A program made the translations under genes and the position numbers. A DNA stretch of 64,000 nucleotides from Phaseolus vulgaris (taxonomy: Eukaryota; Streptophyta; Magnoliopsida; Fabales; Fabaceae): positions 2,371,913-2,435,912 of the forward strand of contig NC_023750.2 of assembly GCF_000499845.2 (NCBI RefSeq), read 5' to 3'. The notes below the pieces were generated by a model, which ran no database searches, was not told where the DNA came from, and saw only the letters and a program-made list of their open reading frames with translations. Below are positions 1 through 10,722 of this stretch, piece by piece (positions within the stretch are counted from its first letter, which is position 1; each line of letters starts with the position of its first letter).

Positions 1-242
1 GGTGAAAATATTACCTTTGACACTGGGTGTCCTATGGTATTTATAACTTTAGGATGAGCCTCAGTTGTCATGACCCTCAGCTGTCATGGGTCTGCTTTTG
101 GGTTCAGACGAAGGCCCAATTGTGTCTTAATCATAATTTATAATTAAACTGGTTTAATTACAGTTAATTACGTGTTTATTGTCTGTTCTCAAGTTCATTT
201 GGTCTTATCGACCATTTGGCTTCTCTGCCATTCGGTAGTACA
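1..242 (-). repeat. LTR fragment (minus orientation), cut by the window edge
   Basis: The plus-strand segment ends in GTAGTACA at 235-242, so read on the minus strand it would begin TGTACTACCG. This is the same TGTAC start as the complete gypsy LTR at 35215 and the solo LTR at 21982-22530. The stretch near positions 20-55 (an ACCTTTGAC block followed by TATTTATA) resembles the matching zone of the 21982-22530 LTR. Only part of the repeat is inside the window, so the second end and the target duplication cannot be tested. The family assignment is inference. Confidence 0.4.
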
Positions 243-3200
243 TTAGTTATTATAAAATTTAAAGTTCTATCACGATTTTATATAAAAAATATATTTAATT
301 CTTTTTTTATTCTTAAGTAATATGAGAATATTAAACCTATCAAAATAAGTGTAAATGATTATTTTTTTTAATTTGAAATATGATCTAGATCAATTTTTGT
401 GAATAGTATTATTGGGGATGGATCATTGACTTAGTGTTAAAGTAATGAAAGTAAAATAAATAACAAATTAGTTGTGAAGTATGAAAAGAGAACCAAGAGT
501 GTCACTGAAAAATACAGAAAAAGAAAGGCAAGACAATTAGAGTAGAGCTTGAAGGCTAAAGTCCGAGACCTTAAAATTTTTGAAAGTGATATTTAATTTT
601 TGTTATTTATTAATTTTATTCAATTTCCTCTTTCTATTAATAAGATATTTTTTTTTAAAAAACGAAACCATATAACTCTTTTAAATTATCATATGTTAGT
701 AAATTATATCATGCATAAAATAAAGCTATAAAATAGTTAATATTATTTTTCAACAATTTAACTGGATAAAAAGCTGTCATATTGTTGCATTTAGAAAAAC
801 TGTGGACTTGAATAAAGTAAATAGACAATGAGACTAAAAACGTTCATCAAACTAATATATGGGAAATAATACACGTATATGTTAATAAAATTAGTTTATG
901 TTTAGTAGGTTATAACTATTTTATGTCTTTAAACTGAGTAGTTTAAACAATCTTGATTTTAGATTTGGTCTCTTATATGTTTTTTACATGTAATTTTGTG
1001 CTCTTAAGTAATTTCTAATTCAAATTTAAGTAAGATAATCACAAAATCTATTGACTTAAAATAAATATTCAAACATAATAAAAATTTAGTAAAATTTAAT
1101 GTATCGGTCAAGTCCGTACAATTGACTCAAAGTATAGGACTAGCGACTAATCAAAGATCAAACATTAAATAATGTATTCTTAATTACAGATTAAATCCTT
1201 AATCAGTTCCAATAACGAAGGGCTCACAATAATTATATAAAATAAGCATAGATCTTAAAGGATCAGGTACATCATCATCTAGTACTAAATACACTAAGTG
1301 TCGAAGTTTGACTTGAGTGTTAGAGTATCTTTTGCAGGTATCATCCAAGTCCGGAGTTCACATAGACAAGGAATGGAAGAGTGAGAGAAGAAGAAGGAGT
1401 TCATTGGAGAGGAAGAAAGAGTATGCCGACCGACCGAGAAGGAAGACAATAGTTCTCTTGATTCCAACCCTGTTTGAAAACACTTAACCAAGTTGAAAGA
1501 ATATCTATTCTCAATAATTGTTTGGTTGAAAATGACCCTTAGTTCCTAGCTATTGTAAGGTGTGATCAAATTTTGAAAGAGATAGAGATTTAGAGGAATG
1601 AAATTGAAAAGGAGTTAGAGGGAGATAATGAGATGTTTTATGAGAGAGAGAAGAATGGAAAAGGACAACAAGTTTTTACATATAAAGAGATATATTTGTT
1701 TGGTAACTTCCATTTGTTAAATCCATCAACTATTTCTACTCATATAGTTAGAATATCCTATGAATTGAATTTCTTTCATAAATTACGAATTTCTTGCATA
1801 CATATTTATGTTTGTATTAAGGTTCTCTTCCTTTTAGCTAGCATGATGTGGCCATTTACTTATTGAAATTAACAATAAATCTATGTTTATTTTATTATAC
1901 ATATACTTATTGTTGGCTTTCTCGCCTTTTCCATTGTTATGGTTATTATGGTTTTTCAATTTGTAAATGTAAATAATTTGTAGTTTGCAGGAATAGAAGT
2001 GGAAAATTTACAATTATGAATTAAAGAAATTATTTGAATGAGAAACTTATAATTTTTTTTTTTATAAGTTGTATTTGGAAGGCATAACTTCTTTCTGAAG
2101 GAGTTGTATTCCATAAGTACAATTTCAACTTTTTATTTTTCAGATCACAAAAGTCATGTTTAGTATAATTCATGTTTAGTATACACGACTCTGTTTCATA
2201 TATTTTTTTTACTGAAGTAATGCTGATAAACACTTTTATTTATTTATTTTGTACTAAAGTGATGTTTAATAAGCACAACTTTTGTTTATTCTTTTTTTCT
2301 ATTGAATTTGTGCTTACCAAAATGATTTTAATACAAAAAAATTAACATAAGTCATGCTTATCAAACAAGAAACCAAACAAGAAAGAAAAAAAAAACAAAA
2401 GCAATGCTTACCAAACACAAATTTAGTAAAAGAAAAATAAAAATAAAAAGTAGAACTCATACTTGATAAGGAACACTTCAATAAAAAAAAATACTAGTCC
2501 TATTTACCAAACATCACTTTAATAAAAAAAAATGAAACAACTTCTATATTATTAGAAGTAAAGTACGACTTCTTCAACACAAAGTAGTGCTTTCTAAGCA
2601 TATGATTTATCCAACTTTCTAATTTTTTCTACAATTTATCTATTCTTATAATTTCTTAAAAAATTAAATCATTATTAATTTTTTTGTAAAAGTTTTTAAG
2701 ATTGTTGGTAGTCTTCTTCTAGGGTAGAGCTTACTAACGCATAACTTATTGTTTTTGTTTTCAGTCCAATTCTAGGGATGTACTCCACACACATAGCTAA
2801 TGGTTAACTAAAAGGTCAAGTCGATATTAATAAAAAATAATTATTTTAATAATATTTTTATCTTAGTTATCGACAACATTCAAATCAAACTAAAACATAA
2901 AATAAAATATATAAATTTGAAAATAAAAGAATTTCAAATTCTTAATCTTTTATGAAATTATCTATTTTTAATATTCCAATTACTCTAATAAAAATTCAAT
3001 CTCCTCTAAAATTTCTTAACCAAACTTAATATTTCTCGTAAAACATTTTAAATTATTCTTACAGAATAATTACCTCTTACAGAATGGAATATTAAGCTTA
3101 ATACAAATCTACTATTAAGCTTAATATTTTTAAAATACCTTACCCTAATGGAATATTGCATATATTTTTTGAATACCTTACCCTAATGGAATATTGCATA

Positions 3201-4856
3201 TATTTTTTCTATATGTGAATATTTTATCAAAGTTTTGCTACAAAATATTTTAATAATTAATTTGTTAATAAGTATTTTATTGATTTTTTTATACAAATTT
3301 TAAATACAAGACTTTATTTAAAATTAAATTTATTGTCACTCTTAATACTAATTCATTTAAATTATTAAAATAAAACTTATTTTTTAATAAATTAATTTTT
3401 TTTAAAATAAAATATAATAAAGATTACATTACAATGAATTAACAAGATATATTTTTCTTATAGAAAAGAAAATAATTATTTTTTATTTATTGCGAGTTAC
3501 TTAATCAATCCGTTATTTTCTACACTTTTTGGTAAGAAGACCAGCATAGTCGTATTGTGATTCCTATTAATTATAAGTGACTTCAATCATCTGATACAGT
3601 TAAAATCTTTAGTGATTTATAATAAACAATTTTATCCTTTCGTTAATGAATCAACAAGAATTGAGAACCATAATAAAGTCCTGGGAAAGGAAAATGCACA
3701 TTTATGTTCCTACTACAACTAAATTTCTTTGGTCAAATATAGAAAGGATAACATTTTTTAAGTTTTACGGACTTAGCACATTAATAGGGAAGAGTTCTAT
3801 GTCAAAGTAATACGACAAAGAAAATAATAAATTATTCATATATATATATATATATATAATATAACGTTTTAAACTTTTAAGTTAGTAAAAAATAAATAAA
3901 CATAATACAAAGTATAAAAACAAATGAGTTGAAATGAATTTTTTTTTATCGTAAATATAGTATTATATAAACTTTGATATAGTTGTAATTAATAAACATG
4001 TTAGAAATACAGTTAAATTATAAAAATTTATCCTCAATAATTATAAACAAATTTTAATAAAAAGTTAACTAATTTTATAAAATTCGCTTATAAGATAACG
4101 TTCGCACTTATTTATATTTATATAGTATAAAATGTTCTTATCTTTAAATAATGTGTGATTTTCAACACATTTCTCTCTAACTCGTGTGTAAGATTATGGG
4201 TGATTCAATAACAGTTCGATAATGAGTAAGATAGACTCTAAATAGTTCTAATATCATGTCAAGAAGGAACTTTAAACCTAACTCAACTTTACAGCGGACT
4301 CATAAGATCAGGTTGTATTTATTTATATATTATAAAATATTTTTATTTTTATTTGTGATATTACACATTTATTAATAGATATACTTGAAATAATAAAATA
4401 GATGTCGGACAGTTCTTACGTGTTTGTGCGGTTGGAATAATGTTGTTTGTATTGAATGATGAAGATGGGACCAACCCTAATAGTTAAATCCGAAGTGGGG
4501 TAGTGAAATTGTGTTCTCACCCTGTGCAGTACGGTGAGAGTCCAACGTTGCTCCCTTTCCTACCACATTCCTTGCAAAGCCACAAAAGCAATTTACATAC
4601 CAAAAACCCTTTAATAATCATATTATTATAGTAAGGTGTTGTGTCTCTTGGATTCGCTGATTTTAGCCACAATCTATATTCAAAGGTTATAAAACCTAGT
4701 GTTCACACACCACACTGACCAAAGTGTTTAAGGTTAGATATTATATGCATTTCAACACGTCATACTTTTTAATTTCATTTTTAGATACAATTAAATATAA
4801 CAAGTATTCAAATGTTTTTTTAGTATAATAAAAAATATATAATTTGTTCTTGCTAG
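243..4856. other. AT-rich stretch without a gene
   Basis: No reading frame here has recognisable protein similarity; the short open frames are low-complexity. It contains poly-A/T runs, a TA microsatellite near 3838-3860, and the short tandem duplication at 3134-3209. The segment 2030-2600 repeats words such as 'gcttaccaaacac' in both orientations, suggesting an unclassified old non-coding repeat. Confidence 0.5.
3134..3209. repeat. Two-copy tandem duplication, about 38-bp unit
   Basis: A unit beginning AATACCTTACCC and ending in a T-run occurs twice head to tail, starting near 3134 and 3172, with essentially identical copies. It is a recent local duplication in AT-rich DNA and not coding. 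Confidence 0.8.
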
Positions 4857-5445
4857 GGATGAGACTTAAAGAACTATTGACTGACTTCGTCTTCCTCCTT
4901 TCTATCGATCGTTCAGTCCATACTTCAGCTTACTCCTTCAGTCTTTTTATTGCTCCTTTAGGTTTCAGTTGCTCGGTCTCCTAGAGAATGCTGAATGGGG
5001 GTACTTGCAGAAAGTACTCTGACGCTCAAATCAACAAAGAGTGTTCGACACTCGGATGTATACAGTAATTAATGACATACCTTATTCTTGGAATATGCGT
5101 TATTTATATTATTTTAATGGGCTTACTTTATTGGACCGAATTAGTGAGGTGAATCGTACTTAAATGTGTATTACCTAATTCTTAATGATGATTTAACTTT
5201 ACTGACCTTGATTGAGCGTTAATGGACCGAGGGTGTAGGTCGTCTTACACGGACGTATATCATTCAGTCGGCTCAGCCGAGCCTAGTATTGAACGTTCAG
5301 TCCATACCAGTACACTTGTCCTCCAGGCTCGATGATGGATTTAACCAAAGAGTCTTGAATGCCGAGTATCAATCGGTTTCCTGGGTTTAGTATGTCTGTT
5401 GGACTTCCCGAGGTTAGACGTGACCTCAGGCGGCGCCTGCGTACG
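4857..5445 (-). mobile_element. LTR-type repeat, complete copy (minus orientation)
   Basis: This 589-bp segment starts (plus strand) GGATGAGACT and ends GTACG, degenerate versions of the TG...CA ends of plant LTRs. Inside, at 5016-5032, lies the reverse complement of a motif close to GACTTGAGCGTCGGAGT. The same motif sits at 35610-35626 in the LTR of the intact gypsy element. A second, truncated copy abuts it directly at 5446. No internal domain or target duplication is seen. I infer an old LTR of a Tat-like gypsy family; the exact family is unknown. Confidence 0.5.
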
Positions 5446-5640
5446 TGATGTGACCTATAGAACTATTGATTGACACTTCCTCCTTTCTATCAGTCGTTCA
5501 ATCCACACTTCAACTTACTCCTTTAGTCTTCTACTGCTCTTTTAAGTTTCGGTTGCTCGATCTCCTAGAGAATGCCGAATGGGGTGGGGTGTTTACCTGC
5601 AGAAGGTAATCCAACGCTTAAGTCAGCAAAGGGTGTTATA
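5446..5640 (-). mobile_element. Truncated second LTR copy abutting the first
   Basis: This repeats the first about 190 bases of the preceding copy: AGAACTATTGATTGAC at 5459 against AGAACTATTGACTGAC at 4872, then the CTCCTAGAGAATGC block, then the GACGCTCAAGTC-like motif at 5608-5624. Similarity fades near 5640. The two copies meet without any spacer at 5445/5446. Confidence 0.55.
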
Positions 5641-7949
5641 TCAGTACATAATCTTTTTAAGTTTATTAATTTTATTTAAAATTTACTAATAATTAAAGTA
5701 ATTGAACACATGTTTAATTTTTAGTAATTGTATATATATTAGTAATTATTATATGTGTTTAGTAAAAAAGACATTAATCTTAATATATAATTAGTTTTGA
5801 AACTCAGGTCTTTAGTAATATTAGTGTATTATACATGATCGAGAAGGTATATAAGAAGCATTATCAGACACATATTAAGAATATAGTACGACATGTAAAT
5901 TGAGAACAAGATTAATCCTCAATCCATGTTTCGTATTATCATATTAACATTAGGTTAAATATATAGTTGTAGATCAAGATATTCATTCATATAAAGACTC
6001 AATAAAACTCTATAAATAATTTGACATAAAATAATGATACATTAAATAACATTTATCTGTTATTTAATCTTCCATAACATTTTGTAAAATAATCGTACTC
6101 ATTGAAAAAAAAAGCTTTGTTTATATGTTTACCAAACTTTAAGGATTAACAAAATCTGTCAAACTTTTTTTTTTCTCACACGCTTTTCTCCTTTCCTTAA
6201 CTTAGTTTAATTACGAAAATTTAAAGCTATCTTTTTCAAACTTTAAGTAACTATTTTAGAAATAGATCACTTTTTAAAAACCACTTATTTAAGAAGATGA
6301 GATAGGGTTTATTTCTTAAAATAATCTAAAAACTGTATATTTTTAAAACAAGAAGATTAAATAAATACATACAAAAACAAAAAATATACTTATTTTATTA
6401 AAAAATTAAAAACAAACAAATCGAGGACTATTCAAACCATTTAAGCACTTTGTTTGATATACAGAAATATTTTCATTTTCACTTGAATATCTATATCCAG
6501 TTTTTCACGAGTTTGAAAATGTTTTTTTTTCCAGTGATCATTGCTGGGATTTAACAAGTTGATTTCCCATTACATAAATTATTTATAACATGTTTAATCA
6601 CTAGGTTAGACAATTAGATTAATTAATCTTTAAAATTCATATATTAATTTTTAATTATTTTTGCTATATTTTTCGCCTATGATCGATCTTTTTTGCCACC
6701 ACACCGCGTATTGCTTTGCCAGCTAAATTCTCAGAAGCCATCTGAATTCAACAACTTTCTTTCTAATCATTTCCATGATAATCTGGTTTCAGAGTGTGTT
6801 ATACAAAAAGAACATGGGTTTCACAAAAAAAAAGAAAAAAAAAAGAAACAGAGAAACATCTTGGAACTTGTTACTAGCTCCAACATTAACCACCATTCAA
6901 CGTAACATGGTTTCATTAATATTTTCTAGTTTGAAACAAAGCAGGGAACCAAATATTTTTAACTTGGTCTCACCTTTTTAAAATAAATAAGTTAATATAG
7001 TTCATTTAGTCAAATTGATCATCATGATCTTATAATAATCAAATATTTTGAATTTGATCTCACTTTTTAAAAGAAATATATAAGTTAATATATAGTTTAT
7101 TTTGTCAAATTAATGACCATGATGTTACCATCAATTTGATGAAAAGAATTGCACTGACTCAATTTAAGAAGAAAACATAATCAAATTGAAAACGTTAACT
7201 ATTTTTATTGTCATAACATATGATTATTTGAATTCAATCTAGTATTCTTGTACTTAAAAGTTTAATTTGTTGAAAAATGTATAATGAGTTCATATAAAAA
7301 AATTAAATATATATTTTTTTTTGGTTAACATTATCCATGAAAATCCAAAAACTTATAAATATGAGACTTAATTAATAGAGTTCTAATTAACTTAACTAAT
7401 TCTCTTGATTAATTTATTTTTTAAATTATTTTTAATTTGAGCGTCGAATAATTAATATTCTATAAGTAGATATCTATTTAGTACTTAACATCATAATCAA
7501 AGTTCAACTTCAATGAGTTTATAAAGCTCAACTTCAAGGAGTCCACAAGCTCGGAGATAAGACTTTACTTTTTTTCATATAAGAACATTTGGTGTCTCCG
7601 GATAATTCTTTTCCAAACCATTCACATTTATGATTCTTACTAGAAATTAGAACACCATCTCCTATTCTTCAAACAATGAGATGAACTCTGATAAAACTAT
7701 AACTATCTCAACATATATTTTCGTTTATACATTTTGTACAAATTACATAGTATAATAACTGGTTTTACTATATTTTTTTTTCAAAATCAACAATATTTTA
7801 TATTAACTTGTACTTCTTATATCAATACAAATACACTGCTTAAAAGATAAATTTTGATCGTTCATCCAATATCAAAATAAATAATATCTTAAAGGTAATG
7901 TTCATCAAATCCTTCATAAATAAATGTTCATAAAAACTAATTTTCTCTT
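5641..7949. other. AT-rich stretch without a gene
   Basis: I see no gene. The open frames near 6690-6980 come from an A-rich run (AAAAAAAAGAAAAAAAAAG) and have no recognisable similarity. Phrases around 6950-7080 (AATATTTTxAACTTGGTCTCAC and a variant) are repeated within 100 bases, suggesting a small degenerate local duplication. Confidence 0.5.
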
Positions 7950-8290
7950 CGTTTCTTGAAGTTCAGATTGCTTTGATTGCTGAGTTTTATGGGATTACAT
8001 ATGTTATGGAGGAAACTCAAAAGATGAGGCTTACTAATGTCTGATTGAAATGTGATTCTGTTTTGATTTGTATTGTGTTTACTGTTAGGACCAATGTTCC
8101 TTGCATGCTTTGTAATCGATGAAATACTTATATTAATTATTGGGAAAATCAGGTTTAGGGTTACTCATTTTTTGTGAAGGAAATGCGTGTGCATATAAGT
8201 TGGTTAATTTAAGATTTATTCATAGAGAATCTTTTCATTGGTATAATAAGCTACCATCTAATATGTTCTTAGAATTCTTTATTTTTTTTA
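7950..8290 (+). pseudogene. Decayed RNase H-like (RVT_3) domain of an old LINE
   Basis: Conceptual reading with at least two stops and frame changes gives IAEFYGITYVMEE, then a CDS word, then RTNVPCML, then EGNACAYKLVN, then RESFHWYNKLPSNMFLEFF. These are the order and wording of the RNase H domain found at the C-terminus of many plant LINE proteins. The catalytic Glu in AEFYG and the Asp in CDS are still readable. The third position, usually Asp in EGN.CAD, reads Tyr. It is a dead fragment. The DNA just downstream (8370-8470) is the 3' untranslated part of the same old element, and the younger LINE landed there. Confidence 0.6.
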
Positions 8291-8470
8291 TTTTTTTCAT
8301 CAGCTCTTAGACCATCTAATCTATCTATTCTTTATGAATAGATAGAGTCTACATATGTATCGTTTTTGTTAACATATGAGTTTTGGCCTAGTTCCTCATA
8401 TTTTTGTATTTTTTTTAATAATATTTTTTTTATGTGATAACAAATGATTGTTATTATTTTGAGGTATCAA
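8291..8470 (+). repeat. 3' untranslated part of the old LINE, left half of the split site
   Basis: The stretch from TATGAGTTTTGGCCTAG through AATAATATTTTTTT and GATAACAAATGATTGTTATT matches 18155-18270, a second copy of the same repeat. The matching right half resumes at 15214 after the young LINE. This gives the pre-insertion sequence and fixes the LINE boundaries independently. Confidence 0.6.
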
Positions 8471-8488
8471 CACTTACCACCATTCGTC

Positions 8489-10722
8489 ATGAACCAAGGA
8501 GGAACATCCTTCTTCTTTTCTAACTTTCCCTTCGATCTCAGAGAATTAGACTTGTGGAAAATTTTTAGAAGATGGGGAAGGGTGAACGATCTTTTTATAT
8601 CTAACAGATTAAATATCAAGAAGCAGCGGTTTGGTTTTGTAAGATTTCAAGGAGTCCAGAACATTAAGGAGTTAGAATATCATCTAAACACAATATGGAT
8701 CGGGAGCTGGAAGTTGAATGTAAATAGGCCAAAATACAACAGGGCAACAGATACAAGAAAGGAATGGAACGTCAAGCTGAAGGAGAAGGTCACAGTGGCT
8801 GAGAAAGAAACCAAAAAAGAATGGAGGGAAAAAGGATCAAACACGTACGCAAACGCCGTTACGCATGGTTATAGAAGTAGAGCACAAACACAGAATAAAG
8901 AAAATGTGCATGCTATACACTTTAGAGCAGAGGAAACTCCCAGAGAGTGGCTAAGAAAGTGTTATATTGGGAGAGTCTCGGATCTTAGCAAGGTATCTAG
9001 CCTAAATGAAAGTTTTATTTTGGGAGGCCTTGGTTTTATAAAGGTCAAATTTATGGGGGTTTCCATGTGCTGTTGAAGGGGGAAAATGAGACGAAGATCA
9101 ACGAAGCCATAGCGGAGAATAAAGACTGGTTTGAAGAATTGTTTGATACAATCATTCCTTGGGAAGAACAATTTGTTGCAGTGGATAAATTGGTTTGGGT
9201 GAGATGCAGGGGCTTACCACTGAAGCTATGGAACTTTGATTGTTTCAAGCACATAGCAGCGCTACTGGGAACCCTGGTCGAGATTGATGAGGCAACTTTG
9301 GCACTGGAAGAGCTTGAGTACGCAAGGTTCAAAATCAGAGTTCCAGTGGGATGTGAGGCGAAGATAACCAGTTATATGAAGATCAACGAGGTATTGTATC
9401 AAGTATCGGTGGAGGAAGAGAGCACTGTTCCAGACTATAAATTGTGCCAATGCCATTGGACCGAAGGATCAGAAGGTATGGATTCAGAGGAGGGCTCAAT
9501 TGCTTCAAACGTTTCGGCACGCTTGGGGAGTAGGGATTTCGAGGATGGAAGTAAGGTGGCGGAGGAGAATTTGATGGTGGAACCCATCGTTACGGTGGAT
9601 GGTAGCGAGGCTATTTCAGATAGACCAATAGGTTCTCTCTCTGTACCTAATTTCAGTACAATCATAAGAAAGGATGACCTAGGGGCTAATTCTCCAACGA
9701 CTCTAAGTAGGGCTGACGTGGACAAGAGGATTGGGCTTCCAGAATTGGCCCAAGATGGTCTGGTCTACGCAACCTGTGCGGAAAAGGGAGGGGGGTGCGA
9801 AAGGAAAATTTTTTTGGAGGCCTTGTCGAAATCCGGCCCAACCGTCTATAGTGAGGAGAAACTTTGGAATGGGTCACTTGGAAGGCTGCCCACATCTGAA
9901 AACTTCATTTCTCTTGATGAATTAGAGCAGAGAGGTCTTAGTGGGATTGACAAAGTCACCTCACACCAAGTCAATGCACGAAACAGAGCAACATCCGTGC
10001 TCCCCTCTATTTCGTTTGAGGTTACGAAGGAGAAGAGGAGGTCTACCCCGTGTACGACGAATTTGGCAGCGGAAGGAATTGCAGACCTAGAGACTCAAAT
10101 CTCGACGCCAGCGGAAGGGAATAAAGGGGGTTTTCACGGTTCTTCAAAGTCCGTATCGAGGGTGGAGGATTCGTTGGGTGAGTCACAAGAGGGGGAGGCA
10201 AATCAGTCATCCAAGCAACACTTCCTTGTAGTCGCAAAGAACAAACACAAGCAAAAGTAAAGCCAATTTCACTCAGATTCGAAATCTTGCAGAATCAAAG
10301 ATACATATCTTCCGTTCGGCATGCAAAAGAAAAAGGGGATCCAATTGGTCGAGGATGAAGCGAACCACCAAAAAAAGCACGTATGCAATTCGATCAATTC
10401 TAATTCGTTTGAAACGATGGATAGGAGAGTGTTCTGGGTGGGAGAATCAAGCAAGAGCAGTAAGCGGGACGAACGTAAGAATATAAGGTCAACTCTATCT
10501 CAAATTAGTAATTCTGTTTCTGATACAGCCATTGATAACTGTAATAGTTTATTTTGGTTGAAACATGGAAGCCTTGAAACAATTAGAGTGTGGGAGTTGG
10601 CCAAACAGTTAGGGGCTTCTTGCGGGGAAGAAGGAAAAGTTATGGTAAGCCTAGAGGAATTGGAAAAAAGGGATAGGTTTATGAAACTTAAAAGGAAAGC
10701 AGGGGAGGTTTTAGGTTGTTAA
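8489..10722 (+). pseudogene. LINE ORF1: RRM-type RNA-binding protein, frameshifted and interrupted
   Basis: ORF1 of plant L1 elements encodes the RNA-binding partner of the retrotransposition particle. I place the start at the ATG at 8489, inside the element; an in-frame ATG at 8444 lies in flanking DNA. An RRM is clear near residues 6-55: RNP2-like SFFFSNFP and RNP1-like KQRFGFVRF. The frame breaks in the G-run at 9055-9059, where one G appears to be missing. The family continuation (VLLKGENE, VWVRCRGLPLKLW, VGTLVEIDE-like words) follows in the next frame. A TAA at 10258-10260 then interrupts the tail. After it the same frame stays open from 10261 to the TAA at 10720-10722, with the family-typical NCNSLFWLKHG segment. 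I saw no zinc knuckle. Confidence 0.8.

Noticed and set aside
8444..8488. Upstream ATG extending LINE ORF1
   Set aside because: It lies in flanking DNA and the target duplication, outside the element; the ATG at 8489 is the first one inside.
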